DNA from: Euryarchaeota archaeon UBA259
Lineage (GTDB): Archaea; Thermoplasmatota; Poseidoniia; Poseidoniales; Poseidoniaceae
Reading direction: 5' to 3'
NCBI GenBank assembly: GCA_002506275.1
Contig: DAXG01000004.1
Span: 1-31,366 of the forward strand
Length of the DNA stretch: 31,366 nucleotides
The position numbers and the translations under genes were made by a program. A model generated the notes under the pieces. That model worked only from the letters and a program-made list of their open reading frames with translations. It was not told the DNA's origin and did not search any database. Positions within the stretch are counted from its first letter, which is position 1; each line of letters begins with the position of its first letter. Positions 24,611-31,366 of the stretch are shown piece after piece.

Positions 24611-25743
24611 GTGTCTACATCACCAGCACTGGAAGATTCCTTCCTGGGCCAGCCATACCTGTTGATGAAGTGGAAAAGGTTCTTGGGGCCGTCCATGGAA
24701 AGCCTTCTTCATTACGCGTTCAGATACAAAAGGCCAACAAGATACAGACACGGCACTATGCTATCGATGAACAACAGCAGACCACCCACAGCAATACGGA
24801 GATGGCTGCTAAGGCTGCCGAAGAATGCCTTGACAGAGCTTTTGTTGGGAGAGAAAAAGTCGGCATGCTAGCAGTGGCATCTACGCAAGGCGATTTGCCG
24901 GCACCAGGCATGGCAAGTATGGTTCAAGCCGAACTCGATTTACCAGAGATTGAAATCCTGACGACGCACGGAATCTGTTCCTCCTCCATTATGGCATTGA
25001 AAGCGGCATGGAACAGTATGCGTCTGGATGAGCATGAAGCGGCCTTGGTGTTGTCAAGTGAATTGGCAAGCCGTCTGCTGAAGAAACAGCGGTATGAAGC
25101 AGCAACAACCTCTACTTTTGCTGCAAAACGCATCGATTTCAGTACGGAGTTCCTTCGCTGGATGCTTTCCGACGGTGCTGGTGCATTGTTGCTGCAAAAC
25201 AAGCCCGCGCCTAAAGGCCTGAGTCTGAGAATTGATTGGATTCGAGGTTTTTCACACGCACACGCACTTCCCACTTGCATGAGCGTCGGGTCCGCTGGAC
25301 GACCGGAAGATACCCGGACTTGGCAAGACTACGACACGTATGCTGAGGCGGAACAGGATGGGGCGCTGCTCCTTCGTCAAGATGTGCGGCTACTGGATAA
25401 CTTGATGCGAATGGGCGTCGATGGTTACCTCCGATTGGTCGAGGAAGGTGTGAGTAAACCGGGCGATGTCGACCATTTCCTCTGCCATTATTCCAGCCAT
25501 CATTTCCGAAATAAAATTCTTGAGATGCTCAACAAGGCCGGCGTTGGAATACCCGAAGAAAAATGGTGGACGAATCTCTACACGCGAGGAAATACCGGGT
25601 GTGCGTCACTGTTCATTATGTTGGATGAGTTTTTACGAACCGATGAAATATCGGTCAATGAAGGGGACAGGGTGCTCTGCTTTGTTCCGGAGAGTGGTCG
25701 CTTCAACACAACATACCTGCATTTCACAGTGGTGAGTCAATGA
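24607..25743 (+). CDS. StlD/DarB-type beta-ketoacyl synthase III
   Basis: The 378-residue protein has the thiolase fold of ketosynthase III enzymes. The active-site triad is visible: Cys124 in THGICSSS, His294 in CHYSSHHF and Asn329 in RGNTGCAS. Several stretches identify the StlD/DarB branch, which in bacteria makes dialkylresorcinol or stilbene precursors: YITSTGRFLPG near the start, HGKPSS, QTRHYAID, LRWMLSDGAGALLL (183-196), and FVPESGRFNTTY at the end. The reaction would be decarboxylative Claisen condensation of acyl units. No DarA cyclase lies next to it, so the final product is uncertain. It overlaps both neighbours by four bases (ATGA), so it is translationally coupled. Confidence 0.88.
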   Translation: MSVYITSTGRFLPGPAIPVDEVEKVLGAVHGKPSSLRVQIQKANKIQTRHYAIDEQQQTTHSNTEMAAKAAEECLDRAFVGREKVGMLAVASTQGDLPAPGMASMVQAELDLPEIEILTTHGICSSSIMALKAAWNSMRLDEHEAALVLSSELASRLLKKQRYEAATTSTFAAKRIDFSTEFLRWMLSDGAGALLLQNKPAPKGLSLRIDWIRGFSHAHALPTCMSVGSAGRPEDTRTWQDYDTYAEAEQDGALLLRQDVRLLDNLMRMGVDGYLRLVEEGVSKPGDVDHFLCHYSSHHFRNKILEMLNKAGVGIPEEKWWTNLYTRGNTGCASLFIMLDEFLRTDEISVNEGDRVLCFVPESGRFNTTYLHFTVVSQ

Positions 25744-26489
25744 ACAACGGAAATATTGCAATTGAAGGTGGTTCGAACGGAACCGATGAAGAGAGTATCC
25801 CTGAAGGTATCGTCTTGAATGAGCATGCTCAGGTATGCCTCCAGCAGCTGCTTCGTGTATGGCTTGGATTCGAACGAGACCTTTCCAAGGTCCCTCTTCT
25901 TCGCCGTATTGACCTTGGAACATACACTGCAGAAGACCACCAAGTCTTTCTCCGTAATATTCGCCAACAAGTCATCGAAGGTTCACGATGGATCACAAGA
26001 ACGGCGAGCAGCTTTGACCGAAATCACGGTGAAATCCGTTCAACAATCATCAGCCATGCCGTCGATGAACATCGAGATTACGAAATGCTTGAGAAAGACT
26101 ATGTTGCATCCGGCGGCGTGCTTGAAGATATCCTCGCTATGGAGAAAAACATTGGTTCTGAGGCCCTGCACGGGTTCCTCATGCACCAATCCTCTCAACC
26201 AAATCCTATCGATTTGTTAGGAGCAATGTGGATTATTGAAGGCCTGGGCGAAAAAATGGCTACGTCATGGTCCGAGCGGATTCAAGAATTGACTGGCCTG
26301 GGAGAAGATTCAACTCGTTTCATGGCCTATCACGGACACAACGACAGCGAACACATGGAGAGGTTCTATGCAACACTTGATAGCGTTTGCGTGAATGATA
26401 TTGCCACCAAGCGCATTGTGAAAACCGCAAAGGTCGTCGCTCGACTTTATCGATTGCAATTGGAGGAAATGGAACATGACCTCAACTGA
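25740..26489 (+). CDS. Heme-oxygenase-fold putative diiron oxygenase (TenA/PqqC/UndA-like)
   Basis: The 249-residue, all-helical protein matches the iron-containing redox enzyme family. Candidate metal ligands are in the expected helices: SHAVDEHRDYEML with His106, Glu110 and His111; the segment around ALHGFLMH with His144 and His149; Glu167 in WIIEGLG; and YHGHNDSEHMERF with His200, Asp202 and His205. Relatives oxidise fatty acids, amino acids or cofactor precursors with O2 (UndA, SznF-type and PqqC-type). Placed directly after a ketosynthase, it may decarboxylate or hydroxylate the condensed chain. That is inference. The first 20 residues are disordered. Start and stop codons overlap both neighbours. 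Confidence 0.78.
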   Translation: MNNGNIAIEGGSNGTDEESIPEGIVLNEHAQVCLQQLLRVWLGFERDLSKVPLLRRIDLGTYTAEDHQVFLRNIRQQVIEGSRWITRTASSFDRNHGEIRSTIISHAVDEHRDYEMLEKDYVASGGVLEDILAMEKNIGSEALHGFLMHQSSQPNPIDLLGAMWIIEGLGEKMATSWSERIQELTGLGEDSTRFMAYHGHNDSEHMERFYATLDSVCVNDIATKRIVKTAKVVARLYRLQLEEMEHDLN

Positions 26490-27396
26490 AATAACACTTT
26501 CACGAAAGGAGCGGAAAGCCCAGCGTCGGCTCGAAAAGGCGCTCCAAAAAAACCACGGACGGATGCCTGCATCTCTTAGCGATGCGTTGAGCGGTGATGA
26601 CAGCCTTCCACTGGATTCGGCGGCCAAAGAATACTGGTTGAAGGATTTGCAAAATCCATTGCGCGTTGTCGTTCTTCCAACTCTGAAAATTCTCCTAAGC
26701 GCTACACTTCACATCACATACTATCTCAAACGACTCTCCCCTATTCAATGGAGGGCGCATCGCTTTTTGCAGTGGCAGATTTGTTTTTTCATGAAACACT
26801 TCGTTCGCCCTGAAGCAAATATTTTGATTCTACGTCACTTTCAAACCGAAAGTAATCTCCTGAACTTTGTTATTGATAATTCTGGGAAAGAAGGGGTTGA
26901 CGCTGTAAACATCTATCCGAAAGAAATTCAAGACCTTATGGTTCAAACATTCGTCCACCACGACCAAGGCATCCTCATGACCATGCGAGACCTTGGAAAA
27001 ATGGACGGCGAGAATTGGCCAATTGCTGAAAAGGATTTATCTTGGGAAAATTGGAATCCGATTCGTTTGGACTACGCACCAGTAAAAAAGAAGTGGACGC
27101 AATTCCTTGATTTTGAAACGGCTCATGAACTGTTCAAGACAACGTTCTGTTTCTGGCTCACCGCCAAAGAATACGAGGCAGCCATCAATTCCTTCCAATT
27201 TGACCATTCTGTTGGACTGCGAATGGATGAAATCATCGGTGCAGCGAACTTTGCTGACCTTGCATACAATCGATTCCCTATGATTTTAGTTGGGCCAACC
27301 GGATTATCGTACCGCTTCTTGATGCACGGATTCTTTGTTGAACATGCGCATGCTCACCTTGAACGAATGCGTGCGGGAATGGGACTTGAAAACTAG
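26476..27396 (+). CDS. Conserved operon protein of unknown function, histidine-rich
   Basis: The 306-residue protein has a basic N-terminus (KERKAQRRLEKAL) and a hydrophobic, amphipathic stretch near 64-110 that may lie on the membrane. His/Glu clusters follow: ILRHFQTESN (His121, Glu125), FVHHDQG (His161, His162), LDFETAHELF (Glu214, His217), and a terminal FFVEHAHAHLERM with Glu289, His290, His292 and His294. These suggest a metal site. I recognise it only as a protein that accompanies DarB-type ketosynthase and PqqC-fold genes in bacteria; no function is known to me. It overlaps the diiron gene by 14 bases and is the last gene of the operon. Confidence 0.72.
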   Translation: MTSTEITLSRKERKAQRRLEKALQKNHGRMPASLSDALSGDDSLPLDSAAKEYWLKDLQNPLRVVVLPTLKILLSATLHITYYLKRLSPIQWRAHRFLQWQICFFMKHFVRPEANILILRHFQTESNLLNFVIDNSGKEGVDAVNIYPKEIQDLMVQTFVHHDQGILMTMRDLGKMDGENWPIAEKDLSWENWNPIRLDYAPVKKKWTQFLDFETAHELFKTTFCFWLTAKEYEAAINSFQFDHSVGLRMDEIIGAANFADLAYNRFPMILVGPTGLSYRFLMHGFFVEHAHAHLERMRAGMGLEN

Positions 27397-27417
27397 TCAA
27401 GCCGTTTTGAGTGGAAA

Positions 27418-27543
27418 TCACTTGCGGTGATGAATGGATACTGCTCCACAGACTTTGCACCAAACTTTAGTTCCGTCTTTGCGAGGTGTTGCTCCAGCAA
27501 CATCGATTTTTACGCCGCAAACACAGGTAACGGTGTTCTCCAT
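27418..27543 (-). CDS. 41-residue zinc-ribbon microprotein
   Basis: A short ORF of 41 codons starts at an ATG at 27543. It carries a CxC pair near its N-terminus (Cys7, Cys9, in CVCG) and CxxC near its C-terminus (Cys29, Cys32, in WCKVCG), a minimal zinc ribbon. The tail is basic and His-rich (HHRK). A GGTGA Shine-Dalgarno-like sequence lies 6-10 bases upstream of the ATG. It starts 39 bases downstream of the trm5 stop codon, on the same strand, and is followed by the convergent operon end at 27396. It could bind RNA or a partner protein, but no function can be assigned. Confidence 0.65.
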   Translation of the reverse strand: MENTVTCVCGVKIDVAGATPRKDGTKVWCKVCGAVSIHHRK

Positions 27544-27581
27544 GTTTCACCGGACAAGGTTCGGCTTGATGAACTCAACGC

Positions 27582-28700
27582 TTAGGCAGGCAGGTTCATC
27601 CACACTTCGAAACACATGAAACTCTTTGTCGTTGAAAAGCCTTTGACTTCGGAGAATGCAAATTTTTCAACCGTTCCGCCAAGCGATAAAATGCAGTTCT
27701 GAATCTCCAATTCTTTCTCGGAAATGGCCGCTCTGTCAACGATTGCCCATCCTCGAAGAACCGAGGTTTGATTGGTTTTCAACAAGGGGAGCAGTGTCGG
27801 AATGTGCTCGATGCTGTGGTGTGGAAGGTTGACCAACAACAAGTCAACTGTTCCAATATTCTTCACCTCTAATGGCCATGCCTTGGCATCGCAGCATGCC
27901 ACTTCCATCGGCAAGAGTGGTGGGGGCGGGTTGCCATTGCTGTCTTTTCTGCGCCCGGAGAGATGAATCATGTTCAATTCAAGCAACGTGAATGCTTCAG
28001 GATTCAAATCACCAACCAAGCAACCGGATACAAGGTCGGCTTCACTCAACAATGCGCCCATGCTCGGGCCAACCCCTGCATACGGGTCGCAGACAACCAG
28101 TGGTCGTTCGAGGTGGGCCCGGAGTTTGTTTGCAGACGCAAGTGTTTCGACCCGCTCGTTGGATAAACGCGACGAGAAATACACGCTTGATGAATCGACC
28201 CAAAGCAAATATCCGTTTTCTTTGATTCGAGTTCGTGTCGTCACCGTTCCATCTCGGCTCGCAAGTGGTTCCAAATCTCGAACTCTGTACTCGCCTTTGA
28301 CCCCCAAATCTGCACAAACCAGACGGATGTTTGGAAGTTGAGTCAACATGGCATCTGCAATCATCTCACCGTAGTGGAACACCGATTCTTCAAGTTTAAC
28401 AATCAAAACATCGCCCTGAATTTCATAAGAACGTGGAAGTTCATGTTCGTATTTTTCGGCCAAATCTGAATCAAAATGTTCGAGCCAGTGGGTTGGGGCT
28501 TTGGTTTGAACTGCAATTTCAAGATGGTGATTACCGTCCCAAATCAAATCCGATTGAGGCGGTGCTGATTCAAGGAGTGGTATAGCGCTACGTCCATCTT
28601 CCAAACGAGTGACGCCGGCTTGGTTGCTGTTCCAATGATTGGCCCTGCACAATTCCAACCAGTGTTGGGTTTGCGCGCTCGGCACACTCAAATGACGCAT
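27582..28700 (-). CDS. trm5: tRNA (guanine37-N1)-methyltransferase Trm5-like
   Basis: The 372-residue enzyme would methylate N1 of G37 next to the anticodon, preventing frameshifts, or act in the related Taw2 wyosine step. Diagnostic features are SSRLSNERVE (176-185), SAM motif I DPYAGVGPS (205-213), the acidic Asp231 in GDLNPEA, and NLPHHS (291-296), the catalytic-site loop of the Trm5 family. An N-terminal D1-D2-like region precedes the catalytic domain. The ATG at 28700 is chosen because the ORF extension upstream overlaps dphB antisense. The two divergent genes start with 37 bases between them. Distinguishing Trm5 from Taw2 would need a tree. Confidence 0.85.
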   Translation of the reverse strand: MRHLSVPSAQTQHWLELCRANHWNSNQAGVTRLEDGRSAIPLLESAPPQSDLIWDGNHHLEIAVQTKAPTHWLEHFDSDLAEKYEHELPRSYEIQGDVLIVKLEESVFHYGEMIADAMLTQLPNIRLVCADLGVKGEYRVRDLEPLASRDGTVTTRTRIKENGYLLWVDSSSVYFSSRLSNERVETLASANKLRAHLERPLVVCDPYAGVGPSMGALLSEADLVSGCLVGDLNPEAFTLLELNMIHLSGRRKDSNGNPPPPLLPMEVACCDAKAWPLEVKNIGTVDLLLVNLPHHSIEHIPTLLPLLKTNQTSVLRGWAIVDRAAISEKELEIQNCILSLGGTVEKFAFSEVKGFSTTKSFMCFEVWMNLPA

Positions 28701-28737
28701 GGCACTCGCTCTATCCAAGCGAGTCGGAGGTTTGAGT

Positions 28738-29628
28738 ATGGCGGAAGATACTGTTGTTTTGGAAAACCTCCCTGAAACTGGCCTGTTGTTAATTGGCATG
28801 GGCCCGGGCACGGTGGCTGGAATGACGCTTGAAGCGATCCAAGCGGCTTCGCAAGCAACGCATCGAAGATATGAAGCCTATACTGCGCTATGGCCCGACT
28901 CTGAACTCGATTTACTGGAACAGCGCATAGGAAGTATCCAGAAAGTCATGCGCCCAGAAGTTGAACAACCCGACGAGTTGTTTGCTTTGGCCAAAACCTC
29001 ACTTGTTGCCTTGCTTGTCGTTGGCGACCCACTTCAAGCGACAACGCATGTTGACCTGCAACTTCAAGCTCTTGAACACAACATCGAATGCCGTGTGTTT
29101 CACGGCGTCTCCATTACGACCATCGTCACCGGTGCAGTAGGTTTGTCGAATTACAGATTTGGGCGTCAAACGACGTTAACATACCCATACGGGGGATGGA
29201 TTGCGACTTCTCCGTTGGAAATGATTGCTGTCAACAAAGCCCGTGGCCTTCACTCCTTAGTGCTCTTTGATCTTGACCCAACCGGCCAAGGCACTGGTGA
29301 GCAACGACCGATGAAACCTCGAGATGCAAAGCACTCGTTCGAATTGATGTGGAATAAACTCGATGAGCATTTGAATCAATTTGAAAAAGAATCGGATACG
29401 ATACTCATTGCCGTCCAAGAAGCGATGTTCAAAGCTCTTCTCAACGAAAATATGGATGATTTACCTGTGGTGCTGTGCTCCGACATGGGCACTGCCGAAC
29501 AAAACATTGTGTTCACAACGGTCGGTGAAATGGAACATCTTGAGGGTGGCAGGTTAAATTGTCTCCTTGTCCCAGCATGGACGAGTGAAGTTGAAGAGAA
29601 AGCCCTTCTTCGTTGGAAACTGGAGTAA
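28738..29628 (+). CDS. dphB: Diphthine synthase
   Basis: The 296-residue SAM-dependent methyltransferase makes the trimethylated diphthine intermediate on the conserved histidine of elongation factor 2. Its tetrapyrrole-methylase-type fold shows the starting GMGPG (20-24), YEAYTALW (45-52), GDPLQATTH (96-104), and SNYRFGRQ (137-144), all family landmarks. The core is slightly longer than the usual 260-270, mainly at the C-terminus. The ATG at 28738 is preferred over 28699 because GGAGGT lies seven bases before it, and the upstream start would overlap the Trm5 start antisense. Confidence 0.93.
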   Translation: MAEDTVVLENLPETGLLLIGMGPGTVAGMTLEAIQAASQATHRRYEAYTALWPDSELDLLEQRIGSIQKVMRPEVEQPDELFALAKTSLVALLVVGDPLQATTHVDLQLQALEHNIECRVFHGVSITTIVTGAVGLSNYRFGRQTTLTYPYGGWIATSPLEMIAVNKARGLHSLVLFDLDPTGQGTGEQRPMKPRDAKHSFELMWNKLDEHLNQFEKESDTILIAVQEAMFKALLNENMDDLPVVLCSDMGTAEQNIVFTTVGEMEHLEGGRLNCLLVPAWTSEVEEKALLRWKLE

Positions 29629-29636
29629 GTGATAAC

Positions 29637-31366
29637 ATGGCAAGCGGCGTTCTTCTTTTGGCTTCATTCCTTCTGTTCATGTTCTTTTTTGCCGGCGTAG
29701 GTTTAGCATCGATGATGGTTAAAGAAGATACAACAGACGATTACCTCGTCGCTGGAAGAGGAATGCATCCAGCCTTAGCTGCACTTTCAGCAGTCAGCAC
29801 GTGGAACTCTGGTTACATGTTCATCGGATTTATTGGATTTATTTTCCTCAACGGATATTCAGCGATCTGGATTGCTCTTGTCTCAACAATAGGACAACTT
29901 GTCGCATGGATTTGGCTGTACAAGTACATCCAAAAAGAAGGTGAACAGCGTGGAATACGCTCGCTCTCTTCACTGGTGTCCAGTACCACTGGCTCACCTG
30001 AAGCCAAAGTGGCCGCTGTTCTTTCAGTTGTTTTCTTGTCCATTTATGCGGCAGCACAACTCACTGCTGGTGGAGTCGCCCTCGAAGTTATGCTCGACTG
30101 GGCTCCAACGATAGGTATTCTCATCGGTTTCGTTCTCGTTGTTGCTTACTGCTACGCTGGCGGAATCCGTGCCTCAATATGGACCGATGCGGCCCAATCA
30201 TGCGTTATGATTGTCGGCTCCACGATACTCTGCCTCGTGGCGATAGGAGAATCTGGGGGATTATCCGGCCTGCATAATCAACTCGAAGGTATCGATCCTG
30301 CCATGGTAAGCATCTTCCCATCTGGACTGAAATTCGGCGCTACGCTTTGGATTGCTGCGTTCTTCCTCGGTGGCCTCGGCGTTGCTGGACAACCCCAAGT
30401 GGTCTCACGCGTCATGACCTTGAAAGACGATAACGATCGTAAACAAGCAATGGTTTGGTTCTTCGTTTGGCAAACGCCGTTCATTGCACTCATGTTCCTC
30501 ATCGGATTGGCCTGTCGAGTCCTGTTACCTGAACTTGGGGTCGATGGGGCTGAAACTGGATTGCCAAAACTCGCTATGGAGCAACTGAATCCTTTCCTTG
30601 GTGGTTTGATTCTCGCATCCATTTTTGCTGCGACAATGTCGACTGCTGACAGCCAAGTTCTCGCCTGTACTGCCGCCATCACAGATGACGTGAAGCCCGA
30701 ATGGAGTCAAGATCACAAAACGACAAAAAGAGTGACCTTGGGAGTCGCTGTCTTTGCAACCCTCATCTCATTGGTCGGGCAGCAACTGCCCGGTTTTGGT
30801 GACTCGGTGTTCCAACTTGTCGTTCTCGCTGTCTACGGCCTTGGAGGAATATTTGTCCCACTGCTCTTGGTACGCATGACGGGTTATGAACCCGATTCAC
30901 AACACACCATCGCCATGATGATAGCCGCATTGTCTGGTGTTATTGTTTGGACAATTCTTGGCTACGGCGACGATGTATTTCCATCGGTTCCAGCGATGGG
31001 GGCAGCATTTGCAACCCACTTCCTCTTGTGTGCGTTCCGAGACAGTTCAGCAGACAATCCATTTGGCCGTTATGCAGTCCCCGCTCCAAAGCCGATGGGC
31101 ATCGGAGCCGTTGTCATACTCCTCCTCGCTGCGAGCGTTGAAGCATCGTACCTCGTACTTGAACCAGAGGCTTCGGAATCCATTTCAACCACTCCGGGTT
31201 CGTACGAAGTAAATGCAGAATTCGAATTTATTGAACTTGACAATGGAGGCGAATACATCGAAGACGGTGGCACATTCGCTCTCAATCTATCAACGGATTC
31301 ACTGAGTGACGATTCAAAGAACATCGTTGGCGCCCGGATTATAATGACGTATTCAGAAGACGAAAC
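29637..31366 (+). CDS. Sodium:solute symporter (SSS family) with C-terminal extra domain, 3' truncated
   Basis: An open frame runs from the ATG at 29637 to the window end (576 complete codons) without a stop. The first 500 or so residues are an SSS (PutP-like) transporter. Seen features are DDYLVAGRGMHPALAA near the N-terminus, GGIRASIWTDAAQ, a GVAGQPQVVSRVM segment and ATMSTADSQVL, a typical sodium-site region. Substrates of the family include proline, sugars and other small molecules; which one is transported here is unknown. After the last helix (about 486-505), residues 506-576 form a polar, beta-rich, acidic stretch (FEFIELDNGGEYIEDG) not part of a normal SSS protein. It continues beyond the window. 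The start lies 8 bases after dphB. Confidence 0.88.
   Translation, partial: MASGVLLLASFLLFMFFFAGVGLASMMVKEDTTDDYLVAGRGMHPALAALSAVSTWNSGYMFIGFIGFIFLNGYSAIWIALVSTIGQLVAWIWLYKYIQKEGEQRGIRSLSSLVSSTTGSPEAKVAAVLSVVFLSIYAAAQLTAGGVALEVMLDWAPTIGILIGFVLVVAYCYAGGIRASIWTDAAQSCVMIVGSTILCLVAIGESGGLSGLHNQLEGIDPAMVSIFPSGLKFGATLWIAAFFLGGLGVAGQPQVVSRVMTLKDDNDRKQAMVWFFVWQTPFIALMFLIGLACRVLLPELGVDGAETGLPKLAMEQLNPFLGGLILASIFAATMSTADSQVLACTAAITDDVKPEWSQDHKTTKRVTLGVAVFATLISLVGQQLPGFGDSVFQLVVLAVYGLGGIFVPLLLVRMTGYEPDSQHTIAMMIAALSGVIVWTILGYGDDVFPSVPAMGAAFATHFLLCAFRDSSADNPFGRYAVPAPKPMGIGAVVILLLAASVEASYLVLEPEASESISTTPGSYEVNAEFEFIELDNGGEYIEDGGTFALNLSTDSLSDDSKNIVGARIIMTYSEDE

Noticed and set aside
1..31366. CRISPR array or transposon
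   Set aside because: No regularly spaced repeats, transposase motif or terminal inverted repeats were seen. The QM-rich and PPC repeats are protein-level repeats.

Overview
The window is archaeal, most likely from a planktonic Marine Group II-type euryarchaeon (Poseidoniia). This is inferred from gene content and not from a marker tree. The supporting genes are a family-D DNA polymerase large subunit, the archaeal operon rps13-rps4-rps11-rpo3, diphthine synthase, an archaeal-type Trm5 and a stand-alone GMP synthase glutaminase subunit. Several large secreted or membrane proteins carry CARDB, PPC and thrombospondin-type-3 modules, a style common in that group. Genes are densely packed on both strands, and no gene-free stretch exceeds 300 bases. 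Starts are a mixture: some have Shine-Dalgarno-like sequences, others have a TATA-like element about 25 bases before the start codon, suggesting leaderless mRNAs. I found no rRNA, convincing tRNA, CRISPR array or insertion sequence.

Layout. (1) 1-4570 holds the N-terminus of a secreted protein, guaA glutaminase, an FAD oxidoreductase, exonuclease III, a small Pcc1-like protein and the ribosome-associated GTPase HflX. (2) 4591-7490 holds three poorly characterised proteins: a membrane protein with a carboxypeptidase-regulatory-like domain, a beta-propeller protein and a membrane protein with a Gln/Met/Pro-rich tail. The last two genes converge with directly abutting stop codons, next to a tRNA T-arm-like motif and a nested inverted repeat. 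(3) 7583-9227 is a four-gene cluster of an SPFH/band-7 protein, a two-helix membrane protein, a ribbon-helix-helix protein and another two-helix membrane protein. It resembles bacterial SPFH neighbourhoods. (4) 9231-15099, on the minus strand, holds a class II fumarase with an unusual four-cysteine N-terminal extension, a cyclophilin and a surface protein of about 1240 residues. (5) 15178-17656, also minus, is the rps13-rps4-rps11-rpo3 operon. (6) 17812-19716, minus, holds a THUMP-like methyltransferase and pyrE. (7) 19832-23953 is the PolD large subunit, ending in a PCNA-binding motif.

(8) 24035-27396 is the most interesting part: four overlapping, same-strand genes. They encode a His/Glu-rich membrane protein, a ketosynthase III of the StlD/DarB type, a heme-oxygenase-fold (PqqC/UndA-like) putative diiron enzyme and a histidine-rich protein of unknown function. 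The overlapping start and stop codons imply translational coupling. I infer a bacterial-type pathway that condenses an acyl chain and then oxidises it, producing an unknown lipid or polyketide-like product. (9) 27418-31366 holds a 41-residue zinc-ribbon protein, trm5, divergent dphB, and a sodium:solute symporter that runs off the window and carries a non-transporter domain at its C-terminus.
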